A DNA stretch of 64,000 bases, taken from positions 33,978,842 through 34,042,841 of the forward strand of contig JALIRH010000003.1 of NCBI GenBank assembly GCA_023055505.1. The letters are read 5' to 3'. The position numbers and the translations under genes were made by a program. Below, one piece after another: positions 21,951 through 35,680 of the stretch. The DNA comes from Callipepla californica brunnescens (lineage: Eukaryota; Chordata; Aves; Galliformes; Odontophoridae). The notes below the pieces were generated by a model. The model was not told the origin of the DNA, ran no database searches, and was given only the letters and a program-made list of their open reading frames with translations. The first letter of the stretch is position 1. Every line of letters begins with the position of its first letter.

Positions 21951-24859
21951 GTACCAGTTGTCTTTATACCATCTGGGTAAGCCATTCAAAAATGTACTGT
22001 TCTCCTTCATTATTTTGTGTGGGTACTATTCTTTCGGGGTATCACCCTACAGATGTTAATGGTGTCATTCCATTTTTAGAAAGAACTGGTCTGGAAACAT
22101 TCACTGTTTCTTTCTTTTATGATGCACAAGGTAAACCAAAATGTACTTCTTATCACTAATTTTATTGCTGTGATTTCTTAAGTCATGAACAACTTCCAAA
22201 ACCCTTAATGTCTGAGAAAGAGTCTGAGAGCCCTGAGCCACCCATATCCCTTTCAGGACTGCTTAGTGAAAGCAGTGATTTCATGTGTCTGAGCATTACA
22301 GGTAGACAGACCTACATTTTCTGTCTCACAGTCCACGTCGTAGATCTGCTTGGATCTTCTCTGTGTCATTCCTCATCTCCAGGCTAAACTTAAACAGTCA
22401 TTTTTTTAACCTGTTTTGATGATGCACTTACTATTTAAGAGGTGATCCTGCCTAATTCCAAGAAGAGATGAATGAATGAGGAGTCCACTCCACCTTTGTT
22501 TTCTCTAATTGTATGGAGAGAAAGTCAAGCCAAGGAAGAGAGATGAGCAACAGAGTACAGACATCCATTTGGGATGAGTTCTCTTCTTTCTTCATTGTCA
22601 TCAGAGGCTGTGGGGACATTGGATCTCAAGGGAACATCACTAAACAGGACCAGATAACCTCAGAATATTAGAGCCAGACTAGCTCTGTCATCTGCGATTC
22701 TCTTGCTGTATAACGACTAATAAAGGCAGTATGTGTGGAACCAGGAAGGCAGCCAATATAGCTTCTTCCAAGAACTGTGAGTAATTAACAGGGTCCCTGC
22801 TTAATTTCTTTCATGAAAAAGTGTTGAGTGAGATTCTTATACGTGGTGCTGTTTGTGTGACATCTCCCTCTACTCCTAAATAGAACAAGTTCACACAATT
22901 AGAAAGAAGGGAAAGTAAAATATGAAGCTTAAAAATCTTGGGTGTTTTTTTTTTTCCTGCTGATGCATCAGCTTACATTTCCTTGTTACTGCTTAGTTCT
23001 TAAACTCTTGGTGATTTTCCTCTAAAAACTTGTTCTGTAATCCATATATAGATATACACCGAATCCTTGTATAATGTGCTCCAGCATCCTGCTGTCTGAG
23101 GTGTTTCAGTTTTCAGGTGTTTCAGAGGAAACTTTTCTGTAAAACTTCCCTAAGGTGGAAGAAACCCTATTTGCTGCAGCACATCCCAAAGGGGGAAAAA
23201 TTCACCCAGGATGCCACATTGTCCTTCTTTGTGAATCTTCCATCATAGAAAGGAAGAAGAAAAGCCAGTAGCAAGTCCAGCCTGTTACATCATTGTTGTG
23301 CCTCATTAAGAAAGCTTGAGTTCTTTCACTCTGCATACTTATGGCTTTCCCCTGTTACTGCTCAGGAGGAAGCCTATAGCTGTCCACTACTGAGAGCATG
23401 TCTCCTTTAAACTTGAGCATTTGTTCTTGCTGCTACAGAGTTAGCAAGCTGTTGGAGATGTTCGAGTTGCACAAAGCAAATGGAGCTTTCCCCATCTTGC
23501 ACCAAAAGCAGCAAAGGATCCTCTAAACAAACAAATTAATTGATGGATTGCTCATTCTGACAGCAGGGCAGATTTTAAGTGACAAGAATCCTGTGAGGGA
23601 TATGTTCACTACGGAGAACATATGACAGCAATTTAGTATCTACAGCTCATAAGGGAAAAGTGTATTAATATCACATGGTGAAATTGCATTAGATATTTTA
23701 ATTAAACTGAAATTTATCTCACTTTGATAATGAATGATAGTGGATGTTTTGGGAAGTATTTTGCTGAAATATTGGTTTAAACAACAGGATAGTAACTTCT
23801 TTCAACATTTCAAACATACTACGAACACATCAGCTAAAAGTTATGCAGAAATAACATTAAGCTGCTACTGGATGAGGTAATGAAGTGACAGAGCACAGAA
23901 TATCCTATAGCATAACATTTGCCACATATGATTGTCCCTGAAATTCCAGTCTTTAGGACGCCTTTTGAACATAATGTCCAGTCTACATCCCCTTATGCTA
24001 TTTTAAATAAACTTTTTTTCATAATCCTAAGAAATACATAGATGTGATCAGTGCCCACGAAAACCAAATGACAACAAAATTTGTATCACTGTGAAAACAT
24101 TCACATGTATTGCATGAACTAGAAAGGGATCAGGATTTGGCCAAAACAAGTGGAATCTATGATTTGTTGAGAATCTAGGAATATTTCCGCTTTTTTTTTT
24201 TTTTTTCTAGTGAAATGTACCAGTTTGAATAGCACCAACTTGTTTTTATTGCATAATTTGACTCTGTGGATTGGGTTATTTTTGCCAAGTTTTGTCAATC
24301 TGCCTGGCCTGTTTTGTACAATTTATACACAGTTAATACATCATTCATCAACTCCATGTAAATTATTGCTGTTTTTTTCCTTCTTTCTGCTCCTAATATC
24401 GTATAATATTGTCTGCCCAGTTCTAAGTAAAATATCCAGCCGAAGTTTCTTTGTCCTTCAAGTTGTTTTTGTTTGTTTGTTTGTTTGTTTTAATTAGTTT
24501 CCAGTTAATAACAATCTTTGTTGGACAAAATGACACTGAATACTGAGTGTTGTGCAAAGAAAATCACTTATTTTCTGTGTACTGAATGTATTCACACACT
24601 CTGACTTGTAAGAAAAAAAAAGAAAGAAGATATTTTCTTTCTTTTTTTTTGGAGAGGCTAGAAAATTTTTTAATTTGACTATGTATGTCCTTTTCTACAA
24701 AGGTACTAATATAAGGTTCAGACTGATACGTGAGCAGAACTATCAAAGCAGACATCTCAAGAGCAAATCTTCCATCTGAAATGTTCCATTACTTTTCCCA
24801 TCCTGTTAGAGAAATCCCCCTATAATTTGAAGCAACTATATATTCATATACGTGTTCCT
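21951..24859. other. Non-coding stretch, simple repeats only
   Basis: No coding exon, RNA gene or transposon recognised. It contains a T16 run at 24191-24206 and a (TTTG)n microsatellite at 24465-24490. Confidence 0.55.
24465..24490. repeat. (TTTG)n microsatellite
   Basis: About six TTTG units beginning in a T run. It is one of several TTTG/CAAA arrays in the window (also at 26513, 44148 and 47027). Confidence 0.92.
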
Positions 24860-25025
24860 TTGAGTACTGGAACAGATTGCCTAGAGGAAAATTCGCTGTC
24901 CTTGGAGATCTCTAAGAGCCACCTAAACATGGTCGTTTGCAGCCTGCTCTGGGTGGCCCTGCTTGAACAGGGGTTGGATCAGATGGTCTCCAGAAGTCCT
25001 TGCCTACCTTAACAGTTGTGTGACT
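24860..25025 (+). mobile_element. CR1 3' fragment, forward
   Basis: About 165 bases of the CR1 3' region. The segment GAGTACTGGAACAGATTGCC corresponds to the standard CACTGGAACAGGCTGCCC motif. It is followed by the CTTGGAGAT segment, then CAGCCTGCTCTGGGTGGCCC and GAACAGGGGTTGGATCAGATG, and it fades out in a degenerate tail (CAGTTGTGTGACTT). The chain of phrases with GTTGGATCAGATGGTCTCCAG is diagnostic of avian CR1. The 5' part is missing and the coding capacity is lost. Confidence 0.88.
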
Positions 25026-27104
25026 TTTAATTTTGTGAATATATAGGAAACTATTTAAGGAGTTCCTCAGTGATGGAGTGGAATTATTGACATAGTGCTG
25101 AACATAAAAAAAAGTGGGGTGTTCAGGTAGATGTATCTAACAGATAGTAAATAGTTTATGGATAATAAGATGTCTACTGAGTGACGTAATGAATACACAA
25201 TCCTAAGTGCATCAGCAAATCCATTTTCATACCAATAATACATAAAATGTTGTATATTGTAATTCATGTTAAATTGCACAAGACAGGAAGGGAATCAACG
25301 GTAAAGAATGTAATAATCAGTGGGTGCAGTGTAGGAACATTTATTATTTTTGCAGGGTTTGTAGCTGTTATGAGTGCTTGGACAGTACAATTGGAAAAGT
25401 ATCACCCTTTCTACTATGGGCTGAATTATATTTTTTAACAACCAGGCATTTGTAAGGCCTACAACTCCAAAATATTTGAGGATCTTCCATAAGTTAAAAG
25501 TGGCATTACTGATGAACATATTTCTTTTTATATTCATGATATATATGATTTGATAATTAACCTATCTATTTGAGACAATAAACCTGGGTTGAAATAGTGA
25601 AAAATCTGTGTGATAGAGAAAGAAGATAAGACTACTAAAATTATACTAGAAACAGGAAGATCAGACCCCATGTCTTTCTTCTAGTCCTCAATCTGTTTTT
25701 CCTTTGCAGTTCCTGAGTGCTGTGGGTATGGACACATTTATTTAGGTAATGAAGTACTATGTACATGAAGAACTCCATTCAATTGAGAGATGTACTGCAG
25801 AACTTCATAGTACAGCTACAGTAAGGTGACTTGCACACATGCATTCTCATTTTTCCAAATAGCAGTTTTATAAACCTAGGGGATGTTGGAAAGGAATGTT
25901 TTGGAACTGGAATAGTCAGCACAGGAGGAAAACAAGCATGAAGAAAAAGATCTGAGAAAGCTCTGATGATAGAAGGCTTTGACAATTAAAAATGTAGAGA
26001 GGAGATGGAGGAGAAATATGTTAAAAGTTCAACGTAGTACCAGAAAAAGTGATATGTGAAATAGATGGGGTCATTGTAAATGCTAGTGTGTCAAGTCATT
26101 TTCCTCTGAATTTTCATTGTATTGATGCACAGTACTGGAAAGTGTTTAGAACTTTAAATAATTTCAGTCTTGCTAACATATATTTTCATATTCATTTCCA
26201 ATTATACATTTAAGTTTTATTCACGCCAACTCCTGTGGATGCTAAACTTCCATCTGAATGTGCTGCTGTTTGTACTGGATATGTTAGACCATTAATCTGC
26301 CCAGGATAAGCAATACCATATAACCATTGCAATTGGATGATCAAATAAATAAATGAAGCAAAATATTTGCAGTCAGTTTTTAACTGAAAACAAAAAAGAA
26401 GTCTAATACCTTAAAATACTGACCAAATTTGATGAACTTATGACTTGCAAATGGATACAGAATGAATTTCAAAATAAAATGTCCTAAAGTAAATTTTTTC
26501 TATAACTTTCGTGTTTTTGTTGTTGTTGTTGTTTGTTTGTTTGCAGCACAGTCTTTTCACCAAGTCTTTAGACACATGCACCAACACATATTAATTTCAT
26601 GAAATTAGATGATGGTTAGTCTTACGATGATTAGTCTCTTCTACAAGAAAAAATATATAAATTAGAAGCATTTTAGTTATCCATCTATAAGAACCTAAGA
26701 ACGTAGTTTAAAATGATCAGTTGCCAGAATTGGCTCTGCTTGTCTCAGGTTTTCTTTGGGTATGAGATTGTTGTACCAACATTCATGTAGTGACTGAAAA
26801 AGAAAAAGAATAAGGCACATGGCTTGAAATTATGTACCTCACTTATCGCTAGTTCAGAGCTTGACAAAGCCCATGGGGAATCTTTCTAATTGTGGCCTCA
26901 TATCCATAGTTCTGTTTAAGAAGAGGATTTTTTTTTTTTTTACAAGATAAAACAGTCTAGATTCAGAACTTGAAAGTGATAGAGAAGCTAACTTGTTGCT
27001 CCCTGCCTATGTAATTATAATACCCCTTGTTTCTAACCTGAATATTTCAGGATACAGCATTCTGATACTGGATCTTGTTATGCCTTTGTCTGCTGGATTA
27101 AAGT
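25026..27104. other. AT-rich non-coding stretch
   Basis: Nothing identifiable beyond a TTG/TTTG simple repeat at 26513-26543. Open frames are short and lack recognisable domains. Confidence 0.6.
26513..26543. repeat. (TTG)n/(TTTG)n microsatellite
   Basis: Four TTG units pass directly into four TTTG units, a compound microsatellite. Confidence 0.92.
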
Positions 27105-27235
27105 GTTCTCAAAGCATTCCTGAAGCAGTTTCCTGAATTCTTTCCAGTTTTTCAAAATCCTTTTGAAGGTGTGGATACTGGGACTGGACACAATATTACA
27201 GCTGACAGTTGAGGTTTTATTACGTTGAAATAAGG
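27105..27235 (-). mobile_element. Ancient CR1/L3-like remnant, reverse
   Basis: Read on the minus strand, the block contains ATTGTGTCCAGT, then CACACCTTCAAAAGGATTTTG, then AAAAACTGGAAAGAATTCAGG. These correspond to the conserved part of CR1/L3 reverse transcriptase (the 'CVQFW...DxxKLERVQ' thumb region). Divergence is much higher than in the other CR1 copies here and includes small gaps, so it is an old insertion. The element may extend further towards 26.95 kb, but similarity is too weak to draw an edge by eye. Confidence 0.65.
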
Positions 27236-30200
27236 ATTAACCAACTGGTAAGGCAAAACTACATAACTTGGTTTAGTGACATTTCACCCTTAGTGACCTA
27301 GGTTTTGTATTTAGTCAGCAATGGAAATTGTTTTGCTAATCTTATCCTATCCCCTTCTGACGTTTTCCCATATCAAAAAAAAATATCACTTCCATTGGCA
27401 TAATTTTCTTTCTCAACTAGGGACAGGCCCAGCACTTGTGTGGCTGAATAATGGATTAGAACAGCAAGGACGCAAGTGTGAGGTAAATGGACAGTGCTGT
27501 GTCTGCCTCTGGCACACTATCAGCTATCAGCTCCTGTGCTCCCAGACACAAACACGTCCTGAACAAATGCTGTGTTTACATGAGTCACAGCAGCTCATTT
27601 CACTCTGCTCCGACCTCAGGCACTGCTAGCACAGAGCCTAGCAGGATACTTTCTCCCCCTTTACTTAGTGATCCTGCTTGAAAAATGGAGAAGGAAACCA
27701 TTTTTTCACAGCCCTTAGAATGAAATGATATTTCACAGCTGCAAATTTATATTACCACTTGAAGCTCACAAGCTGAGCAACAGGAAGTAATCCAATTTTA
27801 AAACCACTTTTGCACTATAGAATATTGCCAAACAATATGTGTTTGAGAGAGTGAGATGTTTCCAAATGCGTTTTCTTCAATAAGTTAAAAGATTCTGATC
27901 ACATACAAAGTAAGTAGGCAGTGATGTCTTCCAGACTATGAAGAGACTGAAGGATACGTCAGGAAAGAAAGTAAAACAAAGAAACTTGACATCAAAATAA
28001 ATGCAGTTCAGGCAGATTAGTATAAGGTAATTGCATCTAAAGGGGCGTTTAGATATACTCATTAATGTTTATATGCATAAGTGTATGCATCGTTATTTTC
28101 CTGTTATACTGCTTTTTAGTTAACAAAAACATTTTTTTTTTCACTAGCTACTAAAGCTGTTGGCACTCCTGTGACCTAACACTAGCAAAATTACAAAAAT
28201 TAGTTCAAGTTAATAATCTAGGACACACATTATGATTGGCAGAGTGAGAAAATATCACTAAGGAGTCATTTGTGCCACAGTCTCACACAAGTCTCCTGAA
28301 GAAATGATTTGCCCTACAAAAGTTCTCTTTTTCCCTATTAAGTATACATAAAAAAAAAATAATAATAAATAGGGCAGTCATTTCTAGTCGAGGTCTAATT
28401 TTTAGAAAACTGAGGGTGTGACGGAGCCCCTTACCCATTCAGATTAGAAATGTATACGGATATTAATGGCTACACACAAACCAATCGAAGAAACAAATTA
28501 TTATCATCCCCTTTGTGGTACATTTTTAATACAGTGTTTCTCAGTTTTGTGAATTAAGTGATAAATAGCTAGAAGAGTTGTATGAGAATTGATATCTGTG
28601 TTTATTATAGAGCTACTGAAATAAATGCCTGATTTTTATAAGATGCAATACTAAAATCAGTATTCTAAAGAAGTTTTGAAGGAGTAGTTAAGACAGTGTC
28701 GTTGGAGAAGTGTAAATAAACAATTTCCTTTTTGTGTCAAAAAAATATCATAGCATGTAGGATAGTGTAATCAAACTCATGTTTGGAAAGTTTTGATAAG
28801 CCAGCTCCATCCATTTTACAGCTTCAGTACTACTGAGGAGTTCACAACCTTCGGTAGCAGAAGACTTGCTTCTCACCTAAATAACCTGGAAATTCTGGTA
28901 TGGCACTCTTGAACTGAGTAAAATAAAAGAATTAGTCAAAAATCAAGGCTGATGGTAGGAATGGAGTAAGATGTTCTGGTAGAATATAACAGTGGAAGAG
29001 AAGGGGGAAAAGAACAGACTTCTAATGCCAAAGGTCCAACCTGGATATTTCCACCATTTCATTGAAGAAAGAACTAGTATGTTGGAAGCTGTCACCATTC
29101 TGGTTTGGAAGCAGCATTACTGGGCCCATTTTCCCTGCCCTCCCAGCAGCATGTCTGAGTATCTGATGCTTTTCCTCAGCTCTTCATTCCACATATGTTC
29201 CTTTTAAACCTACCTCTCCTGACCACAACAGGAATGGCTTGGCTCTCACCCATGGGTGGCAAAATTCAGGTTTGTTTGCACAACCACAACTTCGTGAATT
29301 ATCTCTTATCATTAAATCTTGATATCCTTGAACTGTGTAGACACAACATGGAGAGCCAAGCATTTGGCATGAAGAACTGTGTAGAAGAGGTTGAAATGTT
29401 CTCGCATGTAAAAATATTGTTTTGATTTCAAATGGATGTAGTCTACTCTGAGGTTGCAATCCTTTCTGCAGTCTAGGAGAGCTGTAATTTTCACTGATCA
29501 TTTTTTAAATGCCCAATTAAATGACGTTTTGAGTCAAAAAGATCTATTGGTATAACATGAAGTTATTGTTTAGAGCAAAGCTATAAATTTTATTGTTTTT
29601 TGTTTTGAATAAAAACAAGCAAACCAAAAAGAAAGAAATACATAAAGGAACATTTTAAACATCATTTTGTTTTTAAGTTCTTATTTTCTCCCAGGTCTGT
29701 TTAAAACTTTCTGGAGAAAATAGTAGATTGTTCTTCAAGCGGAAACATTCCTCAACAACATTTTATTTTAAAGAGTTCTTGATGAGATGTATTTGGACTT
29801 CCGACCAGCTATTCCCTTAAATCATTTCATCACTAAGAGCAGTAAAAAGAAGCCTCATTTGGTCAAAGAAAAAATAACATTCAAACAGCCTCATCTGAAA
29901 GAGAACTAGAGGTAGCAGAGAACTTCAAGGCATTCATCTGGTTAGTAGATCTTCCAAGACTGTGAAGTAGACATGGTTCCTACTCCAGAAGAAATAATGG
30001 AAAAAATAAGCTTATGATTCAGACTGAAGGAAGATTATGAATGAATTGCTTACTTTAACAATTCAGGCTGATAAAGCTTTTCAGAACTGAAATGTTCACT
30101 AACCTGTTATTCAGTCAGCATGCTTTGTAAAGCAAATTCGTGCTCTCAGGGATTTCAGGGGCTCCACATGTGTGCAGAATTGTAACAACTACAAAAACAA

Positions 30201-30990
30201 CAGAGCAGCAAGCTTTGTTTATATACTTACCATTCAAACAGCTCTGTGTTTTTCAAAATACACATCCACATACAACAGATTCCCAGAAGCTGTGGCTGCT
30301 ATCTTACTGTCAGCTGCCATTTCAGGCAACAGCAAAACTCCCTAGTTAGAAACAAAACTCGGGCAATGTTAAACACAGCTGGGAACATCACCCATACTGC
30401 AAAAACAGTGTAAGATTCACACTACTTCAAGTTAAAATATTTAATGATTTCCCCACATATTATTGGTACTTAATTGCTTGGACAGTAGATAGGAGATCAG
30501 ATGTCTGTAAGGGAAAGTATGAGAGGCATGTTAACAAAGCAAAAGAGAAAGAGGGAAGATAAACTGCCAATAAACTCTTTCGAGGATGTCAGCACCATCA
30601 AGTGTTAGTGATCTGCCTTGTATCTAAAGAAGGATCTTACCTACCCATGTAGTCACAGCACAGAGACCCTCCCCATGGTTTAGACTCCTTATTTACTCAA
30701 CTGAAATGGGTGCTGGAAGACAAACCAGGTAAGCACTCTCATAAGAATTCATCTTAAGCTCTTCAACATATAAACTGGGAAGTCTACGTACCATAAATAT
30801 GCTGAGTGAAACCTAGTTATGAATCAAACAAGTCTTCCACTTCATCTGAAGGCAGACAGGCCTGGTTTTCAGTTTAACCAAGTGAAAAATGGCTTCAAAT
30901 TTTGACCAAAATGTTTTGATAAAAAAAAATAATATAGGAAATGGAAGCGTTTCCATCACAAAGCTATTAAATCTCCAGTTTTGGCTTTGC

Positions 30991-31002
30991 TCCATCTAGT
31001 GG
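30991..31002 (-). promoter_or_regulatory. CTCF-like motif (weak)
   Basis: The minus strand reads CCACTAGATGGA, close to the CTCF core CCASYAGRKGGC but lacking the final C. CTCF binds such sites to organise chromatin loops. A single motif match is weak evidence. Confidence 0.25.
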
Positions 31003-34000
31003 TAATCAAACAGAAATTCTCTTTGCTTCATTCACTCAGAAGTAGCAAAGCATGCACTATAACTAAAAGTCTGTGTTTGATGTGCTTGGCATTGTTTGGG
31101 CATGTTTGTAGTTAGTGAAGCGCAAAAGAAGTCAATGAATTGGCTTTGATGTGTTCACTGCTGGCAATGTGTTTCTCATTAGGCCACACTATCCTGGGTA
31201 ATGAAGCTCCATGCAGGAAGCATCAGAAAGGCAGAAGGAGACCGTGTCTGATGCAGATGGAAGGAAAAGTCCACTGCATACACGTAAACAAGGGGTACAA
31301 TGTTAGCAGGGCTTGAGAAAAAGACATTATTATCTTCTGCTAAAGATTTTTTCAGTCACTAGGAGTCTAGAGACAGATTCATACGGAGTCAAGTTTGTGA
31401 CCTAAAGTTCTCAGTCAAAAAATCTTAGATCAAATCTTGTTTTATTTGCTGTACACAGACTAGTTCTCTAAGAAGTCTACACGCTTTAAATTACTTTTTC
31501 TCTGATGCTTTACCTGAGCTTGAAACCCTACAGTTTCCATATGAGTTTCTTAACGAGACAGAAATCATCTCTGGTTGTGCCCAAATCAAAATTCAGAAGC
31601 AAAGGATCTGTACCGGCCACATCAGTTCTGTCATTTATTTTCTGCAGTATAGGTTTAGACTTTGTTTTGGATTTAGATATATTATATGAGACGGGACATT
31701 TATTATATAGGGATGGGACATATAAGCTTTAACTAAACCTTGAAAGTTGTTTATCTATACGTGAGTATGCACATACATAATATGTACATGACTACACATA
31801 TTACATTTATGTAATAACGTAGTTGTTCCCTAAAGATACTACAAAAGGATCATTCTGCTGTATTTTGTTAGATACGTGCTTAAAATGCTTTTGAATCCTT
31901 GATACTTGCATTTGTACAATTTCTTTCTTTCTTTCAATCCTTTCAAAAGAATTTCATCTTCTATGACCTCTCTATCAACCAGAATAACAAAAAACTCCAA
32001 CTACATTGAGATAATCATCACTGAATCATGCTCTGTTTTCATTCAAATCATATAGTAATTAGTAAGTGATGATCTGGTTTAGAAGAAAGAACATATTGTT
32101 TTTGTACACTGTGTTTTGTGTACTGTTTGGGCTACATTAAGACAAATAACCAAGAAAATATTTTGCTTTGATAACAGTAAATATTGGCATGAAGAAACCA
32201 TTGCCCCATTATTTTTAATGGGAAAAATTCAGTCTAAACCTTTTTTTCATCAAGTTAAGGAGGTGATGTCATATGGTAAAGGCTGGATATTCAAAATAAA
32301 TCACTAACAAGTCATTTTGGCTGAGCAGTATGTGTATCAGATATGCAATTGAACAAGTCTGGAAGAAAATGCATTATTGTCATAAGATTTAGGAGTCAGA
32401 GCCTGATGAGTTTGTATATCTTGCAAACAGTTACACAAGTAACCAGACATTTCCTGCACTACTCAACATTTTTCAGAGAATGTGCTAGACTTTATAGGAA
32501 ATTACGTTGGGTTATGCACTTAGATCCTGATTTGGCACCCATTACCGAGTGCTTTTCTCTCTTCCCGCACATCCCAAATGACACGCTTGTCAAATACGTG
32601 CTGTAAAATCATTGCAACATCTAAAGTGAGCAAGTGACCGAGCATTTTATATTCATGCACGTGTTCTGGATCTGCATTCCTGGAGACACTGCAGCAGCTA
32701 ATAATTATACGCCTTCTTCTGTACTTGAATGACTTAAGAGCCAAATGAGCCAAAATTCCCAATTACTCAGAAGAAACTCTGGTTCCCCCATACCTGTTCT
32801 CTGCCTCGAGTATGAGGAAATACTATTTTGGCCACTGCTGGGATTTAGTCCACACACAGCAGGACACAGATGTATAGGTGTCAGTCTAAAGGTGTCTGAT
32901 TCCAAAGCAGATGCCCTGAACGATGAGTTCAGTTCCCTGTGGAGTTTGTGGGTGATTTAAGAGCCTCATAGACAGCACACGGTACCTGAAAGTTCTCAGG
33001 GTAATTATGAGTGCTCCTGCTAATTTGATGTGCAGTAAATCCTGAAAGGTTTTATCAGCAGGAGATATATAAAAATAAGCTCATTGCTCTCTCACAAATC
33101 ACCTATGATTTTTTTTCTCCTGATTTCACTACCTAGCTTTATGAATTGACAAAGAACAGAGTATCAGAGGACAAATTAGTGTCTTTGCCTGATAACAACA
33201 TAGCAGACACCCCTTCAAAAAAGGAGCTGTATCAGTACAAGCTTGGCTTATGTAATTTTTTTTCAGTAGGGTCACTGTGGATCTACCCTGCAGAAAATCA
33301 GAGCAGATGTGTAGTGTCTGTGTGGAAATAGGAGCCTTCCTTTCTAATCTGCACAGAACGGATACCTTTGACACAGATTAGAATCCAGGCAGGACATTTC
33401 TCGTGCTATAAATTCTGAAGGTGGGTGAATATTTTCACAATCAAAGTGAGGCTGGAAAAAGAGTTGGCTTCTCTCCAGGAAGTTCTGTTTTTCATTTCAC
33501 CTGAACTGTTTAGAATTTTACAACTGAAAATTGCTTCTTTCCATCTGCGAAGCATTTGCCTCTTGGAAAAGATGCACAAAGCAGAGACATGAAAGACATT
33601 TGAAATAAATAAATAAACTAATGCATTCTTTGGAGAATCCATGCTGTTTCTCTACTGCTCCCCATTTTCTTATGAAGACCTGTACACAGATGGAGGGCAG
33701 CCGTGGTCTCCTCAGCAGTAACAAGGGATGGAAATTAATTCCAGCGAGTAAATTACAGTAGCTAATATGTCTGCAGACTTAAGTTCTATTTCTAAAGCAC
33801 AGGACACAGATTGTTTTAGTGAGGTATAGCATCTTCCATACATAAGCATCCATAAACTTTAAAACACCCACGGAAATCCTAGCTTACCTAACATGATCAG
33901 CTGTGAATATGACTACCCTATATAAGTATTTTTGAGCAAGAATAGTGTGGTGATGCCATGTGAAGCAGCAGTGTGCACTTAGGAATGATTCAAGTCAATG

Positions 34001-35665
34001 ATTTTTCTAACACAACAGCAGCTGGAAATGTAGAAGCAGAGATACAATGACTTATTTGTCTAGTCTCTCCATAACCTCCAGTCAATCCCAAGTACCCAGG
34101 AACAATTATAAAGGTGCAGTGGTGGTTTAAAGTCAGCTTCAGACCTCCTCCTTCTGCAGCGTGACATTTGTCAACACCCATCTTGGAAAGGCATCACACA
34201 AAAAAACTTATCCAGAGACACTGCTGAACTGAAACTGTGTTAGGTAATTAAGGAGTTTTCAACTGCTCTTTGATCTGGAATGAGTACAGTAAGCAGAAAT
34301 AAATCCGCAAGCAGGGAAGGCAGTGAGGGGCAGATACTTAGAACAACTGCAAGTCTTTCCATCAGCCACAGCCGAACAACAGTAGCTCATTCCAGTTGCA
34401 AACCTTACCCTAAATGTTTCTCACTGGAAAGTTGATGCCAAGTGTTCTCCAACATGTTTCTGGTTGTGACAAAGATCATTAGGTGATTATTAATTACCAT
34501 CAAATTCTCCCTTCCCAGATGAAGAGATGACTTGCTGGATTAGGGTTCAGAAAGTGAAAGCTGCATTAGGCCAAGATCTTTTCCTATTGTTTTTCTTAAT
34601 GCAATTAATTACTTGATGGAACTAAAACTGTTATTCAGTGGTTCTTTTCTTAATGGTTGCTTCACAGTGCTAGAACAGCAGAAGGAGTTATTTCAGAAAA
34701 TGACACACCATTAAATTTGATGCATTGATTTGCAGCAAAATGGCAGTACCAACTGCCAGTACTAACTGGAGACAACATTTTCTTCATGATTTTTAACACT
34801 CAAGTAACAATGGTTAGGATGTATTTGTGGAACGCAGAAGAGTAACTGTGTCTGGTAAAGATGTGAGGAATCAGCTTGATACCAAGCTCGGCTGCTTAGG
34901 AATAGAACACAAAAGATTTGCTCTCTTCTCTTTAATTGCTCTGAAATACAGAGAGCATGGGATCTGATCCTCATTCTTCTATAACAGACTTAAGAGTAGT
35001 GGCTTGTTCTAAAAATTTCTCCTCGGTACATAGAAGTTTTGGCTGAATGAACTATCAAGTTTTGAGCAAAAAAATATAAGTGAAACAAAAAAACATTAAA
35101 GGCAAGCATTTGATCCCAGGCATAGCAAGGCTGCTGATGAATTTGCAAGCATCAGTTGTATCTCTATGCAATAGTCAGAGATATCAGACTCTCCTTAATG
35201 CGTTACACAAAGGGGCTTCAGCATACAAAGCCTGGAACACATCAGTTTACAGATCCCAAGAGGGTCCTGTGGAGTCTATTACTTTGATGAAGTGGTATTT
35301 AAAACCACATTACCCAGCAGTTGTTTAACCCTCCAGATGTTGCCCCTGTGGAGTGTTTAATATGACGTGAAGCTCTGGTAGGCTAGGCCATAACCTCATG
35401 TCATCTTTTCAGCAGGTCACATCAGGTCTTACTACCTTCTACTAAATCAATACAGGATGACCTGACAGCAATTTTCTTCCTCTGCTGTGCTTTTTTTTTT
35501 TTTAAAGTAGTGAATGGAAAAATAAATACAGAAGAAAGAATCAATATGAAAGAAGAGAAGAAAGAAAGCAGATCTGGACACACAATCTCTGAGAAACTTC
35601 TGCTTTGCTTGGCTCATAGTTTATTCCGAGTTTGTACCAGAAGCATGGATAAAGCAGCCTGGTGC

Positions 35666-35680
35666 TGCCATCTGCTGTTA
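35666..35680 (-). promoter_or_regulatory. CTCF-like motif (best match)
   Basis: The minus strand reads ACAGCAGATGGCAGC, matching the CTCF core CCASYAGRKGGCRS at all positions but the first. This is the best match I noticed in the window. Occupancy is not shown by sequence alone. Confidence 0.4.

Noticed and set aside
31799..31816. Inverted repeat TATTACAT/ATGTAATA with a 2-base spacer
   Set aside because: Short AT-rich inverted repeats are frequent here; it resembles a bZIP-type site but nothing else supports function.
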